49,977 nucleotides of DNA from Sporosarcina ureae (lineage in GTDB: Bacteria > Bacillota > Bacilli > Bacillales_A > Planococcaceae). Made by a program: the position numbers and the translations under genes. The number at the start of each line of letters is the position of its first letter. Position 1 is the first letter of the stretch. Positions 16,317-25,859 of this stretch are shown piece after piece. The stretch spans positions 1-49,977 of the forward strand of contig NZ_JARIEA010000047.1 of NCBI RefSeq assembly GCF_029267015.1, written 5' to 3'. The notes beneath the pieces were generated by a model that did no database searches, was not told where the DNA came from, and saw only the letters and a list, made by a program, of their open reading frames with translations.

Positions 16317-17675
16317 TTAGTTTTTTACGTATCCTTCTTTATTCTCTTGCCGAACGCGTGCAATTGCAAGTGAATTTTCAGGGACATTTTTTGTGACTGT
16401 GGATCCCGCTGCCACAATCGCATTCTTTCCTATCGTCACTGGTGCGACTAAATTGGCATTGCATCCAATGAATGCATAATCTTCTATCTCTGTCTTATGT
16501 TTGTTTTTACCATCGTAATTCACTGTAATCGTACCACAGCCAACGTTAACATTCTTGCCTATTTCCGTATCTCCTATATAGCTGAGGTGTGAAACTTTAC
16601 TATCGTCACCAAGTCGTGATTTTTTCACCTCGACAAAGTTTCCAACTTTCACATGATCACCGAGCTGTGTTTCAGGACGCAAGTGGGCAAATGGCCCAAC
16701 TGCCGTCTCATTGCCTATAGCGCTATCACGGACAACTGAAGAATGAACTGTCGTGTGGTCGCCCACCGTACTATTTTGAATGTGACTGTTCGGACCAATG
16801 ACACATTGTGAACCGATCTTCGTAGCGCCTTCAATGAGTACGCCAGGTTGAATAATCGTGTCACGTCCAATTTCAGCTTCTGAACTGATCACTGTTTGCT
16901 CAGGACTGATGATTGTGACGCCATTGCGCATATGCTTCTCCGCTATCAGTTGACGCATGCCTTTTTCAGCCTTCGCTAAAGCTACACGATCATTGACACC
17001 TAGCGTTTCATGGAAGTCTGGAGTCGTGTAAGCTGAAATTCTCTGCCCTTCAGATTTCAAGATTCCCAATACGTCTGGAAGATAATATTCGTCTTGTGCG
17101 TTATCGTTGTTCACTTTCTTCAGCGTGTCGAATAGCACACGGTTATCAAAGCAATACGTACCTGTGTTGATTTCCTTGACGAGACGTTCTCCATCATTTG
17201 TATCTTTATGTTCGACGTTCCGCACTACGTCGCCGTTCTCTGCGCGGATGATTCGACCATATCCCGTCGGATCATCTGCAATTGCAGTAAGTATCGTTGC
17301 TTTCGCTTCTGTTTCGTGATGGTGTGCAAGGAGTGCTGCCATCGTTTCCGTGCTGATTAGGGGTGTATCACCGCAGACGACGAGTGTGGTGCCGTCAAGA
17401 TCTGCAAGTACGGCCTCCGCTTGTTGCACGGCATGGGCAGTGCCTAGTTGTTCTGCCTGCAGGGCGTATTCACTTTTGTCGCCCAATGTCTGCTCTACCA
17501 TTTCAGCGCCGTGACCGACAATCGTGACAATCCGATCTGCTTGAAGATCACGAATATGATCGATCACATGCTCCACCATCGGCTTGCCACAGACTGGATG
17601 AAGTACTTTGTAAAGATCCGACTTCATTCGCGTGCCCTGTCCTGCTGCTAGGACGATCGCATATGTGTTTTCCAT
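16317..17675 (-). CDS. glmU: Bifunctional UDP-GlcNAc pyrophosphorylase / GlcN-1-P acetyltransferase
   Basis: 452 residues. The N-terminal pyrophosphorylase domain (1-230) carries [20 protein letters not shown] and VVCGDTPLI. The C-terminal left-handed beta-helix (about 250-452) has hexapeptide repeats and the acetyltransferase site region [13 protein letters not shown] and [11 protein letters not shown]. It makes UDP-GlcNAc for peptidoglycan and teichoic acids. In B. subtilis it directly follows spoVG; here 718 bp with two hairpin repeats and the spoVG terminator separate them. Confidence 0.97.
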   Translation of the reverse strand: MENTYAIVLAAGQGTRMKSDLYKVLHPVCGKPMVEHVIDHIRDLQADRIVTIVGHGAEMVEQTLGDKSEYALQAEQLGTAHAVQQAEAVLADLDGTTLVVCGDTPLISTETMAALLAHHHETEAKATILTAIADDPTGYGRIIRAENGDVVRNVEHKDTNDGERLVKEINTGTYCFDNRVLFDTLKKVNNDNAQDEYYLPDVLGILKSEGQRISAYTTPDFHETLGVNDRVALAKAEKGMRQLIAEKHMRNGVTIISPEQTVISSEAEIGRDTIIQPGVLIEGATKIGSQCVIGPNSHIQNSTVGDHTTVHSSVVRDSAIGNETAVGPFAHLRPETQLGDHVKVGNFVEVKKSRLGDDSKVSHLSYIGDTEIGKNVNVGCGTITVNYDGKNKHKTEIEDYAFIGCNANLVAPVTIGKNAIVAAGSTVTKNVPENSLAIARVRQENKEGYVKN

Positions 17676-17870
17676 CTGTCAGCCTCCATCCTTATTTGAT
17701 AAATTCATAATTGACTATATCGGAAATGACTGACTTTTTCAAGCATATCCCCTTGACAATTACATAGGTTTATTTTATGATTATTAATCTTTTTGCGAAT
17801 ATATCGGTATAGGAATAAAAGTTTTAACCAAAGTGTCATTGAAATGGAGAATTACGTTTTGAGTACAAGG

Positions 17871-18001
17871 GGATTGAAGCTCCAGCTGGGGACGCTTTCC
17901 GGTGGGCGTGGCTTGAGCCGCTTCCTCCGCTTTCAGCTCCGTCCAGGGTCTCAAGGCGCACGCTGATCCACTCGGAGTCGCCCCAGCTTCCGCTTCAATC
18001 C
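17871..18001. repeat. 131-bp hairpin repeat, family C, copy 1
   Basis: The ends form an imperfect inverted repeat (GGATTGAAGC..CAGCTGGGG against CCCCAGCTTCCGCTTCAATCC, 19 of 21). Inside are GGGGACGCTTTCC, GGCTTGAGCC, GCTGATCCACTCGGAGTCGCC. It shares GGACGCTTTCC..TGGGC..TGAGCC..GCTGATCCA.TCGG.AGTCGCC with copy 2 on the opposite strand. Similar elements occur in intergenic regions of many Bacillaceae by recollection; that is not checked here. No coding frame. Confidence 0.85.
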
Positions 18002-18145
18002 TACATAGATAGCGGAAGGATATAGATCACTCACTAGCGGTAATGTGTAATTTATTGTTGTCTTTTAACTTGTTTAAGTTCAAGTACATAAAAATACAAA
18101 CCTAACTTCTATGGACAATAATAAGTATTATCTACTTACAATGCA

Positions 18146-18273
18146 GGGATTTTCGTTGCGAGCGGCGACTCCCGATGGATCAGCTCGAAAGGAGAGACAA
18201 CCAAAAGGGAGCTTGCGACCTGGTTGGCTCACCGAGAGCCCATGGGAAAGCGTCCGCTCGCAACGAAAATCCC
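18146..18273. repeat. 128-bp hairpin repeat, family C, copy 2 (inverted)
   Basis: It is closed by a perfect 20-bp inverted repeat (18146-18165 and 18254-18273, beginning GGGATTTTCG and ending CGAAAATCCC). Read on the minus strand its interior matches the core of copy 1 (GGACGCTTTCC, GAGCC, GCTGATCCATCGGGAGTCGCC) although the outer arms differ. It lies between the glmU start and the spoVG terminator. Confidence 0.85.
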
Positions 18274-18319
18274 ATCCCCTATCCCATTTCTAGCTTTTCC
18301 ATTACTATTTCAAAACAAC

Positions 18320-18354
18320 AAAAAGGCCATCTACTCGAATAGATGGCCTTTTTG
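18320..18354. terminator. Terminator after spoVG
   Basis: AAAAAGGCCATCTA-ctcgaa-TAGATGGCCTTTTT is a perfect stem, strong on both strands. It ends spoVG transcription 40 bp past its stop. Confidence 0.93.
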
Positions 18355-18393
18355 TGGATACGACATATGGAAACGCTGTCTTACTTTATAAAA

Positions 18394-18681
18394 TTATAGA
18401 ACAGCCTCTTGCAATTCCCCTTGCTGCTCGCCTACTTGATGATATGCTGCCAGGATGGACTCCTGTACCTTTGTTCGTGCATCCGAGTTAATCGGATGCG
18501 CCACATCGCGGAACTCCCCATCCGGTGTGCGCTTGCTCGGCATGGCCACGAATAATCCGTCATTCCCCTCGATGACTCGGATATCATGGATGACAAACTG
18601 ATCGTTAAGCGTAATGGAAGCAATCGCTCTCATTCTGCCTTCCGTGTCTACCTTGCGTAATCTCACATCTGTGATCTCCAT
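18394..18681 (-). CDS. spoVG: Septation/sporulation regulator SpoVG
   Basis: 95 residues from the ATG at 18681 ([20 protein letters not shown]), preceded by GGGAGTGGGG; the 10-residue upstream extension is not conserved in the family. The core [14 protein letters not shown] and IAHPINS-type segment ([10 protein letters not shown]) is the hallmark of SpoVG, a small RNA/DNA-binding regulator of sporulation, septation and, in other Firmicutes, virulence. It lies downstream of ridA as in B. subtilis, but an IS30 element sits 195 bp upstream of its start. I saw no clear sigma-H promoter. Confidence 0.96.
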   Translation of the reverse strand: MEITDVRLRKVDTEGRMRAIASITLNDQFVIHDIRVIEGNDGLFVAMPSKRTPDGEFRDVAHPINSDARTKVQESILAAYHQVGEQQGELQEAVL

Positions 18682-18875
18682 TTTCCCCACTCCCTTGTTG
18701 TCTACTGACACTGAACGTATTCTAGGTTAGTTGGCATAATTACATTTTAACCATAATACTTGTGCTGATTCTATAATACTAGTTTTCCCATCAAATGAAA
18801 ATAGAATTTTTGTGAATTTTTAAATTTTTGTATAATACTTCAAAAGGCAGGCTACTTTTAGCCTAATTATTATAT

Positions 18876-19929
18876 TGTAGATTATCATATTAAGTCGAAC
18901 GGTAGATAAATAAAAATAGCTCAATCGGGTACACATTAGTTAACGCCAATCAACTAATAAAGGAGTGCTCCCGATGAGCTATACACACATTTTACCACGG
19001 GAACGTGTTTTAATCGAAGAATATACGATTGCCAATAAGACTCTTGGTTATATCGCACGTCAGCTAAAGAGAAGTAAAAGTACGATTCACTATGAAATAC
19101 AGCGTGTTTCTCCTTATAATGCGCTTCAAGCGAAAGTAGACTATGATAGTAAGCGTGAAAACTGCGGCTGTAAACGTCAGGTAAACCTTGAAGATATTAC
19201 GCACATTCTAGATCACTTGAAGAAAGGCTGGTCACCTGAAATGATTGTAGGCCGATATGAAAAAGAGACTGGAAAGCCTTTCTCTATAAGCGTTTCAAGT
19301 ATTTATCGTTACGCTGCTGCGGGATTATTTCGATTATCTCAAAAGCTTCTCATTCGTAAAGGCAAGAAACTGAAAAATAATGAACAAGAGACGCGTGGAA
19401 AGATGCCCGAGTTGAAAAAGATTCATACGCGTCAGGCCCCTAGAAATGAAATCGGACATTGGGAAGTAGATACAGTGATCGGTAAAGCGCATAAAAGCCA
19501 AATTCTTACGCTTACAGAACGAACGAGTCGTTTTACCATTGTTCAAAAGTTGGCATCCAAGACGGCAATTGAAACAGCTAAAGAGATTATATCTCTTCTG
19601 AAACACCTGCCTAAGAAGCTGGTGAAGTCCATTACAGCGGATAGAGGAAAGGAGTTTCATATGTGGGTCGAGGTGGAGAAAGGTCTAGAGCTCCCCTTCT
19701 ACTTCTCAGATCCTGGTGTTCCCGGCCAGCGTGGTACCAATGAAAATACAAATGGTCGAATACGACGTACGTATCCAAAGGGTACAGACTTTAGTAAGTT
19801 GACACAAAATGAGATCATAGAGTTCTTGTTACAATTCAATCAAGTCCCTAGAAAAGTACTTAATTTCAATACGCCCTTTGAGGTATTCATGAGTTATCTG
19901 AAGCGTTCGACTTGAATTGACAATTTACA
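18876..19929 (+). mobile_element. Complete IS30-family insertion sequence
   Basis: About 1054 bp bounded by 28-bp imperfect inverted repeats (18876-18903 and 19902-19929, 22 of 28 matching, shared core AAGTCGAACG, outermost TGTA). Directly outside both ends is TAT (18873-18875 and 19930-19932), a 3-bp target duplication of the size expected for the family. It contains one intact transposase. The right inverted repeat overlaps the transposase stop codon region. It is inserted between the ridA terminator and the spoVG upstream region. Confidence 0.9.
18974..19915 (+). CDS. IS30-family transposase
   Basis: 313 residues from the ATG at 18974, with AAAGGAG seven to eight bases upstream; an in-frame GTG at 18965 overlaps that Shine-Dalgarno and is rejected. 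An N-terminal helix-turn-helix (TLGYIARQLKRSKSTIHYEIQR) is typical of IS30. The catalytic DDE domain shows GHWEVDTVIG, ITADRGKEF and GTNENTNGRIRRTYPKGTDF. The reading frame is intact, so the copy may be active. Confidence 0.95.
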   Translation: MSYTHILPRERVLIEEYTIANKTLGYIARQLKRSKSTIHYEIQRVSPYNALQAKVDYDSKRENCGCKRQVNLEDITHILDHLKKGWSPEMIVGRYEKETGKPFSISVSSIYRYAAAGLFRLSQKLLIRKGKKLKNNEQETRGKMPELKKIHTRQAPRNEIGHWEVDTVIGKAHKSQILTLTERTSRFTIVQKLASKTAIETAKEIISLLKHLPKKLVKSITADRGKEFHMWVEVEKGLELPFYFSDPGVPGQRGTNENTNGRIRRTYPKGTDFSKLTQNEIIEFLLQFNQVPRKVLNFNTPFEVFMSYLKRST

Positions 19930-19937
19930 TATTATAA

Positions 19938-19980
19938 AGAAAAAAATCCGCTATGATCTTAAGTAGATCATAGCGGATTT
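19938..19980 (-). terminator. Terminator after ridA
   Basis: On the minus strand AAATCCGCTATGATCT-actta-AGATCATAGCGGATTT is a perfect 16-bp stem followed by a T run. It lies nine bases inside the IS30 right end and ends the purR-ridA transcript before the element. Confidence 0.93.
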
Positions 19981-19989
19981 CAATTTCCA

Positions 19990-20364
19990 TTATTTACAAA
20001 TTGCGATAGCTTCTATTTCCACTCGTACGTCTTTCGGAAGTCGTGCTACCTCCACTGTCGAACGAGCCGGTTTATGCTCACCGAAGTGTTCTTCATAAAC
20101 GGCGTTTAACGCTCCGAATTCATTCATATCCTGAATGAATACTGTCGTTTTGATGACTTGTTGTAAGCTTGAACCCGCTTCTTCAAGTACTTTTTTTAGG
20201 TTATGAAGAACTTGATTCGTTTGTTCTTCGATTCCGCCGCTTATTACTTCCCCAGCAAGAGTCAGAGGAATTTGTCCAGATGTGTACACTACTCCGTTCA
20301 CTTTTACTGCTTGTGAATACGGTCCAATTGCTTGTGGAGCTTGTTCTGTTTTTACGTATTCCAT
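19990..20364 (-). CDS. ridA: 2-iminobutanoate/2-iminopropanoate deaminase RidA (YabJ)
   Basis: 124 residues, full length for the RidA/YjgF family. It hydrolyses reactive enamine/imine intermediates made by PLP enzymes. Visible: [25 protein letters not shown], the conserved Arg and Cys/Glu region in [24 protein letters not shown]. The start overlaps the end of purR by 13 bp with its Shine-Dalgarno (AGGTGG) inside purR, so the two are co-translated, the conserved purR-yabJ pair. Confidence 0.96.
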   Translation of the reverse strand: MEYVKTEQAPQAIGPYSQAVKVNGVVYTSGQIPLTLAGEVISGGIEEQTNQVLHNLKKVLEEAGSSLQQVIKTTVFIQDMNEFGALNAVYEEHFGEHKPARSTVEVARLPKDVRVEIEAIAICK

Positions 20365-21194
20365 AACTCATTACCACCTCTCGTGAAATAATTTCCTTCT
20401 TCCAGCTCAATCTTACGGTGTTTTTCGTCGACCGCATGCAGTTTTACCAATGAAAGATAATCATCTACTAGAACTTCTTCGAGATGTTCAGCTTCCACCA
20501 AAACAGCCACTCCACCAAGTTCACAGTTAAATTCTTCAAGCAGGCTCTTCATACCTTGCATCGTGCCGCCTACTTTCATAAAATCATCTGTCAACAACAC
20601 TTTCTGACCGCTCTGCATACTTCTCTTCGATAGCACCATCGTCTGGATCCTGCGCGCAGAACCCGAAACGTAATTAATGCTGACAGTAGAACCTTCCGTC
20701 ACTTTGCTATCTCTTCGAACGACGATGACAGGTACGTTCAAATGCCGTGCAATCGCGTGGGCGATAGGAATGCCCTTTGTCGCAACTGTCATAATTGCAT
20801 CGATTTCTTTATCATAGAAAGCTGTCGCAATCACTTTGCCTATTCGATCGAGAAACCTGGGATTGCCCAACAGATCAGTCATATACAAATAGCCACCTGG
20901 AAGTAGTCGATCTGACTTTCCAAGTTCATTCATTAATGAGTGAATGACTTCCTTTATCTCCTCACGACTGACTAACGGTATATATTTTATACCGCCAGCA
21001 GCACCTGATATCGTGATTAAACGACCCGTACCGCTTTCTTCAAATGTCTCTTTCAAAATACCAAGATCTTCACTAATTGAGGACTTGGCGGCTGAATACC
21101 GGTTCGAAAAAAACGTCAAAGAAATGAGAGTGTGTGGATTTTCCAGCAAATGACGCGTCATATCGACAAGCCTTTCACTTCTTTTCCATTTCAT
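20352..21194 (-). CDS. purR: Purine operon repressor PurR
   Basis: 280 residues: an N-terminal winged-helix domain (about 1-75, [20 protein letters not shown]) and a phosphoribosyltransferase-like domain with the PRPP loop [20 protein letters not shown] (about 200-219). It is the Gram-positive PurR, unrelated to the E. coli LacI-type protein: it represses purine genes and PRPP relieves repression. Two PurBox-like sites upstream point to autoregulation, as in B. subtilis. Overlaps ridA downstream. Confidence 0.97.
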   Translation of the reverse strand: MKWKRSERLVDMTRHLLENPHTLISLTFFSNRYSAAKSSISEDLGILKETFEESGTGRLITISGAAGGIKYIPLVSREEIKEVIHSLMNELGKSDRLLPGGYLYMTDLLGNPRFLDRIGKVIATAFYDKEIDAIMTVATKGIPIAHAIARHLNVPVIVVRRDSKVTEGSTVSINYVSGSARRIQTMVLSKRSMQSGQKVLLTDDFMKVGGTMQGMKSLLEEFNCELGGVAVLVEAEHLEEVLVDDYLSLVKLHAVDEKHRKIELEEGNYFTRGGNELWNT

Positions 21195-21209
21195 ATAATA
21201 CCGACTCCT

Positions 21210-21254
21210 AAATCCGAATGATTTATAAGTAGACTATCATAATCGTCCGGTATT
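21210..21254. promoter_or_regulatory. Pair of inverted PurBoxes upstream of purR
   Basis: Sites at 21210-21222 (AAATCCGAATGAT, 11 of 13 to AWWWCCGAACWWT) and 21242-21254 (minus strand AATACCGGACGAT, 11 of 13) face each other with 19 bp between. The total span of 45 bp equals the known paired arrangement in Bacillus. The distal box overlaps the ispE stop codon. Confidence 0.7.
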
Positions 21255-22119
21255 AATCAACTACAATACGTTCACCAAGCATACGTACGGCATGTACATC
21301 CTGGCAGAACCCTTTCAAGGCATTGACGATTCTTGGTACACGCGATTCATGCTTCACTAATCCAAAGACCGTCGGACCGCTACCGCTCATTAAAACAGCA
21401 TCTGCCCCAAAACGCTCCATTTGTTCTTTAAGTATGACAACCTCTTCATGGAGGCCCATCGTTACGGGCTCCAGTACATTTCCTAGCGAAGCACACATCT
21501 TGTCATAATCACTTGCCTGCAAAGCTTCCATCATACGCTCCGTTTGGGGATGCGAAATGGAAGACAAGTCCAACTGACCATAAATATTGCCTGTCGATAC
21601 GCCGATTGTCGGCTTCGCCAGCACCACCCAGCAATTAGGTGGAGCTGGTAGATGAGTGATATCTTCTCCACGTCCCCTTGCAATAGCCGTGCCACCGTAT
21701 ACGCAGAACGAGACGTCTGAGCCAATTTCGGAACCAAGCACTGCTAATTGATCAAGTGATAGCCCCAGATTCCACAGCCGATTCAATCCACGAAGAGCTG
21801 CAGCTGCATCTGAGCTACCACCTGCCAGTCCGGCGGCAATCGGTATATTCTTATCCAGAGTAATTTCAACTCCATAATCCAAGCTATAGCGCTTACGCAA
21901 TAAATCCGCTGCCTGATACGCCAAGTTTTTGCGATCATTCGGCACAAATCGATGAGACGATTTAATTGTAATGGCATGATCCGTCGTAGGACGAAGCCAT
22001 ATACGGTCTGCCAAATCAACCGTTGTCATAATCATTTCGACATCATGATAGCCATCCGGTCTTTTGCTTAACACATCTAATGTTAAGTTGATTTTCGCAG
22101 GCGCCTTTTCGTAAATCAT
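21253..22119 (-). CDS. ispE: 4-diphosphocytidyl-2-C-methyl-D-erythritol kinase IspE
   Basis: 288 residues from the ATG at 22119 ([20 protein letters not shown]), which has GGGAGGGAGC just upstream; the 31-residue extension before it is not homologous to the family. GHMP kinase motif [21 protein letters not shown] (about 91-111) and C-terminal [13 protein letters not shown]. It catalyses the ATP-dependent step of the MEP isoprenoid pathway. It stands directly before purR as in B. subtilis. Confidence 0.95.
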   Translation of the reverse strand: MIYEKAPAKINLTLDVLSKRPDGYHDVEMIMTTVDLADRIWLRPTTDHAITIKSSHRFVPNDRKNLAYQAADLLRKRYSLDYGVEITLDKNIPIAAGLAGGSSDAAAALRGLNRLWNLGLSLDQLAVLGSEIGSDVSFCVYGGTAIARGRGEDITHLPAPPNCWVVLAKPTIGVSTGNIYGQLDLSSISHPQTERMMEALQASDYDKMCASLGNVLEPVTMGLHEEVVILKEQMERFGADAVLMSGSGPTVFGLVKHESRVPRIVNALKGFCQDVHAVRMLGERIVVD

Positions 22120-22195
22120 GATAAAAGCTCCCTCCCCACAGCATTGTTCTTGCTCATATATTACCACAGAATGAATAGAACATAGGAGGATTAAT

Positions 22196-22232
22196 AAAAA
22201 AAAGAACCGCAAACAAATCCACGGTTCTTTAC
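22196..22232 (-). terminator. Terminator after the DUF2200 gene
   Basis: On the minus strand AAGAACCG-tggatttgttTG-CGGTTCTT is followed by a long T run. It lies 70 bp past the DUF2200 stop and shields ispE from upstream transcription. Confidence 0.85.
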
Positions 22233-22304
22233 TCTAATTTTGATAGGACAGTCATGAGACATTTGCTTTACTACAGCTGGATTGTTCGGTTAGAACTTCA
22301 GTTC

Positions 22305-22655
22305 TTATTGACGCAAAATCTTTTCCATCGATTTCCCTTTTGCCAACTCGTCGATTAACTTATCCAAATAACGAATTTCTCGCATCGTCGGCTCTTCAAT
22401 TTCCTCTACTCTAATACCGCATATGACACCTTTAATCAACGTCCGAGAAGGGTTCAACTGAGGAGCCTCAGAAAAGAAGGTCTCAAAGTTTGTTTGTTTT
22501 TCAATTAATGCTTCCAACTGTTGTTGGTTATATCCCGTCAACCAATGAATGATTTCATCGACCTCCGACTTTGTACGTCCTTTTCTCTCTACCTTTTTAA
22601 TATACAATGGATATACACTCGCGAAACTCATTGTATAGATTTTATGTTTAACCAT
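22305..22655 (-). CDS. DUF2200 family protein
   Basis: 116 residues from the ATG at 22655 ([19 protein letters not shown]), with AGGAGGGTGG upstream. The sequence pattern [17 protein letters not shown] followed by [14 protein letters not shown] is that of the DUF2200 family as I recall it. Function unknown; small, soluble, cytoplasmic. It follows the nitronate monooxygenase-like gene by 14 bp, so probably the same transcript. The gene pair is not at this place in B. subtilis. Confidence 0.8.
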   Translation of the reverse strand: MVKHKIYTMSFASVYPLYIKKVERKGRTKSEVDEIIHWLTGYNQQQLEALIEKQTNFETFFSEAPQLNPSRTLIKGVICGIRVEEIEEPTMREIRYLDKLIDELAKGKSMEKILRQ

Positions 22656-22669
22656 CTTCCACCCTCCTA

Positions 22670-23737
22670 TCATCTATTGCGTATGATCTTCTCTACTTGG
22701 GAAACGATTTCCGTTAGTAAGTCCGCAACAGGTTGCTTCTTACTCAAACAAGGCGATTGTCCACTCCAAAGATGTATCCATTCAGGACGATTTTGCTTAG
22801 CGGCCTCATTACGAATTCCTGTCGTTAATGTATTCATTATAGGATAATCGGGCAGACTATCTTCATAAGGCTTCATTTTCGCTATAAATTCATTCTGAAT
22901 GCCTCTAGCAGGCTTACCGCTAAATACCGATGTGATGACAGTTTGATCTTCCGTACTATGTAAAATGGCGTCGATGTGCTGTTGTTTTGCGCCACTTTCA
23001 ATAGCCGTTACAAAAGCCGTCCCCATTTGAACAGCTTGCGCACCAAGTGTAAGGGCTGCCAAAACGCCCCTTCCGTCCATTATTCCTCCGGCTGCAATAA
23101 CGGGAATTTGTACTGCGTCCGCAGCTTGCGGTACAAGCGACATCGTTCCGATCATGGAATCATCGAAACGTCCCGAAAACGTACCTCGATGCCCACCCGC
23201 TTCACTACCTTGCATGACGACCATATCCACACCCGACTGTTCATTGATAATTGCCTCTTTCACTGTCGTAGCAGTCCCTATGACGAGGATGTTATCTGCT
23301 TTTAGTCGTTCGACTATGTCGTTAGTCGGAACACCAAACGTGAAGCTACAAACTGCTATTTTTTCTTGTATAATAACTTCTACTTGCTGTTCAAAGTTTG
23401 CTGTAGATATCTTTTTCACTTCTGGCTCTGAAACATGTAACTCTTCACGATATGGTCGTAATAAATCATTAGCCTTCTTGATCTTTTCATCGGATATATC
23501 AGACGTCTCAGGAATAAATAAATTGACGCCAAAAGGCTGATCCGTTAATTTCTTAATCTGTTTAATCGTTGCTTTCATGTCTTCTGCTTTCATATAGCCC
23601 GCGCCCAGTGTACCTAAACCACCTGCATTGGACACAGCCACTACCAGTTCTGGTGTGGTCGTACCGCCAGCCATTCCTGCTTGTATGATGGGGTATGTGA
23701 TACCCATCTGTTTTGTTGAGTCATTTTCATTCCACAC
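22670..23737 (-). CDS. Nitronate monooxygenase-like FMN enzyme
   Basis: 355 residues with the NMO/2-nitropropane dioxygenase TIM-barrel pattern: [31 protein letters not shown] at the N-terminus, [15 protein letters not shown] with the catalytic-type His (about 177-190), [31 protein letters not shown] for FMN phosphate binding. Class II nitronate monooxygenases and enoyl-ACP reductase FabK share this fold, so the substrate is not certain. Sits in the accessory stretch between sspF and ispE, upstream of DUF2200. Confidence 0.85.
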   Translation of the reverse strand: MWNENDSTKQMGITYPIIQAGMAGGTTTPELVVAVSNAGGLGTLGAGYMKAEDMKATIKQIKKLTDQPFGVNLFIPETSDISDEKIKKANDLLRPYREELHVSEPEVKKISTANFEQQVEVIIQEKIAVCSFTFGVPTNDIVERLKADNILVIGTATTVKEAIINEQSGVDMVVMQGSEAGGHRGTFSGRFDDSMIGTMSLVPQAADAVQIPVIAAGGIMDGRGVLAALTLGAQAVQMGTAFVTAIESGAKQQHIDAILHSTEDQTVITSVFSGKPARGIQNEFIAKMKPYEDSLPDYPIMNTLTTGIRNEAAKQNRPEWIHLWSGQSPCLSKKQPVADLLTEIVSQVEKIIRNR

Positions 23738-23761
23738 CTTTACTAACCTCCGATCAAAAGA

Positions 23762-23965
23762 TTATATAGTAGTTTTAGTGTTTTTCTCCTCTTCACGTCT
23801 GATCCATATTTTATTTCCCAACGAATAACCTATTAAAGCAGCGACTACCATAAGCGCAATAGATATAAACGAATTCAGTTCTGGAAAAAACAACCCTTTG
23901 ATGAAGCTGATCATACCGACAAAGATCCCCGCAAATAGCGCTCGTCCTAAATTGCCTTTCTTCAC
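23762..23965 (-). CDS. Small membrane protein of unknown function
   Basis: 67 residues from a GTG at 23965, chosen because AGGAGG lies seven bases upstream; frames starting earlier lack such a site. Two hydrophobic segments (about 8-24, ALFAGIFVGMISFIKGLFF, and 30-49, SFISIALMVVAALIGYSLG) are followed by a charged tail RREEEKNTK. I do not recognise the family. It is 24 bp upstream of the nitronate monooxygenase-like gene on the same strand and may be co-transcribed. Confidence 0.65.
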   Translation of the reverse strand: MKKGNLGRALFAGIFVGMISFIKGLFFPELNSFISIALMVVAALIGYSLGNKIWIRREEEKNTKTTI

Positions 23966-24083
23966 CACTTCTCCTCCTACCATTTCGGGCAACTAAAACA
24001 TCCCCGAGAATTCTAATACGTTTAATGACTTCTCACTCTAGCATAACGTAAATTATAAAAGTTTGAGGTTCTTTGTGTAATAG

Positions 24084-24116
24084 AAAAAAGTTACAAAGAG
24101 ATTTCACTTTGTAACT
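24084..24116 (-). terminator. Terminator after the SLH gene
   Basis: On the minus strand AGTTACAAAG-tgaaatct-CTTTGTAACT is a perfect 10-bp stem followed by TTTTTT, 15 bp after the stop. Confidence 0.92.
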
Positions 24117-24131
24117 CCAATAAACAACCGG

Positions 24132-25178
24132 TTACTCTAACATTGAATGCGGCAAATACACTAAATTAGCGGCGGTACTTACATCGTCATCATTCACTGT
24201 AAGAATTACTACGTATCCGGTCTTATCCCATCCTGAATTGAATGTAGTTTCATTATCTGTGTCCGAGTAATAGTCTGCACCGAACTCACGTTGCGCCTGT
24301 TCGTTTAATTCATTATATATTGCAAACATCTCATCTGAAGTATGGTAGTAGTCTTCGCCACCCATGAAGTCATAACTTATGAACTGCAACTTATTATTTT
24401 CAAAGTAGTAAATTAAATCTGTATAGAAATTATACTTTGTAGTCCGGTAGATTAATAATCGTTTATTTCCTTCACGTAAATTGGACAGCAATATCGCCGG
24501 TGACTTTGATTCGACATTCATTACTTGTGCAGGGTCCATTCCAAAATGAATACCCCTCGTTACCATGACGGGCGGTACAGGTCGGAATGCGGGATCCATA
24601 GCTCTTGCTACGAATGCAGCAATATGTGAACGAGTCAGTGTTTCATTCGGTTTAAACGTGCCGTCGGGATAGCCTGAGGTAATATTTTCAAAAGCTAGCT
24701 TACGCACCGCATTATACGCAGTCGAACCCTTCGGTACGTCCTTAAATCGAATATCTTTTTCTTTCGTCAGTTTAAACGCATTCGCAATGAATGCAGCCAT
24801 ATGTCCACGCGTTACTTTTTGCGTCGGTTTAAATGTACCATCGGGATAACCGTTTATAATTCCCGCTTTCACCGCAGAGTTGATATAGCCAGATGAGTAT
24901 CTGCTGGCGGGAACATCTTTAAATTTCGTTTTTGTTTTCTTTCCATCAAGCCCTGTCGCTTTAGCCACCATAATTGCTACTTCTTCACGTGTCACTTTAT
25001 CGTTTAACCCAAAACGCGCAGTAGGTTCAATCACTTTGTTTTCCAGCAAATACATAATAGCAGTATAGTTAGGGTGAGTTTTCGGAACATCTGTAAATAC
25101 TTTAGTAGAAGCATGTGTTGTAGGAGCTGACGATAGTGTCAAAACAAGTAGTAAAATTACTATAAAAATCTTTTTCAT
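24132..25178 (-). CDS. S-layer homology (SLH) domain surface protein
   Basis: 348 residues. A signal peptide MKKIFIVILLLVLTLSSAPTTHAS (cleavage near 23) is followed by three SLH modules (about 28-70, 86-130, 145-190), each with the FKDVP..Y..AV..A...GI..GYPDGTFKP.....R pattern. SLH triplets anchor proteins to pyruvylated secondary cell-wall polymers. Residues 200-348 form a domain I do not recognise (GIHFGMDPAQVM, YYFENNKLQFISYDF, TGYVVILTVNDDD); it resembles small PepSY/DUF4309-like lipid or protease-inhibitor folds only loosely. Monocistronic, ended by a strong terminator. Confidence 0.9.
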   Translation of the reverse strand: MKKIFIVILLLVLTLSSAPTTHASTKVFTDVPKTHPNYTAIMYLLENKVIEPTARFGLNDKVTREEVAIMVAKATGLDGKKTKTKFKDVPASRYSSGYINSAVKAGIINGYPDGTFKPTQKVTRGHMAAFIANAFKLTKEKDIRFKDVPKGSTAYNAVRKLAFENITSGYPDGTFKPNETLTRSHIAAFVARAMDPAFRPVPPVMVTRGIHFGMDPAQVMNVESKSPAILLSNLREGNKRLLIYRTTKYNFYTDLIYYFENNKLQFISYDFMGGEDYYHTSDEMFAIYNELNEQAQREFGADYYSDTDNETTFNSGWDKTGYVVILTVNDDDVSTAANLVYLPHSMLE

Positions 25179-25490
25179 ACGTATTAGTCCCCTTTTCCCA
25201 TAATATGTACTGACTATATCACGTTAATTAAGTAATAAGATAAAAATGTTAAAACATGTTGTTTTACTACACAAACGTACTAAATTCGCTACCTATATAC
25301 ACCTAGTTCATACACATAAATACATAAAGTACTATTCTCCAAAGACTTCAATGCTATATCACTACTGAATAAGTAACAGATAGTCAGAATAAAATATTAA
25401 ATTTGTGCTGTACAACACAACGTTAAAAATATAATTAAGCATAATTTCTTATTTTGTCGTCAATTAAACGTCGGATTTCTGTATATATAG
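25179..25490. other. AT-rich intergenic region without a visible gene
   Basis: Between the SLH gene start and the monooxygenase remnant I find no supported gene, terminator or repeat. A TATTAT -10-like element about 20 bp before the SLH start on the minus strand lacks a good -35. The missing 5' part of the plus-strand monooxygenase gene was presumably here and is not recognisable. Confidence 0.6.
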
Positions 25491-25853
25491 ACATCTTGTA
25501 ACATACCTGAACGGACCGGTTATCATGTAATTCTAGCCGTTTGGAACATTGGCGATACAAAGAATGCTTTCTACAACGTGATTGATGCTGATTTCGGAGG
25601 TAAACAAGCCCAACCAACTGAGCCCGACAATACTGTAGACATGATACCTCTAACGCCAAGTAAACCAAGCTCGGCACCTAAAACGCAGCCAAAGCCCGAT
25701 CAGGACAAACCTACTCAACCCGCGGTCAAATGGGATCAAGGTATTGTCTATGTAGAGGGAGACCAGGCAAGATTTGAAGGCAGCTTATACGAAGCGAAGT
25801 GGTGGACACGTGCGAATGTTCCAAGTGACAGTGTACAGTGGAAGCGTAAGTAG
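25491..25853 (+). pseudogene. Truncated AA10 lytic polysaccharide monooxygenase with chitin-binding module
   Basis: The frame from 25491 to the TAG at 25851-25853 reads [20 protein letters not shown], then [15 protein letters not shown], the last beta strands of AA10 chitin/cellulose monooxygenases. A proline/lysine linker ([19 protein letters not shown]) and a CBM5/12-like module ([35 protein letters not shown]) follow. An in-frame TAG lies just upstream and the catalytic N-terminal His brace region and most of the domain are absent, so the 5' two thirds was deleted. No signal peptide or ribosome binding site remains. The stop is followed by the convergent sspF terminator. Confidence 0.85.
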
Positions 25854-25859
25854 TTTACT

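Noticed and set aside
18682..18800. Sigma-H promoter for spoVG (GGGAAAA and AGAAT on the minus strand)
   Set aside because: The spacing is about three bases too short for sigma-H and the match is partial.
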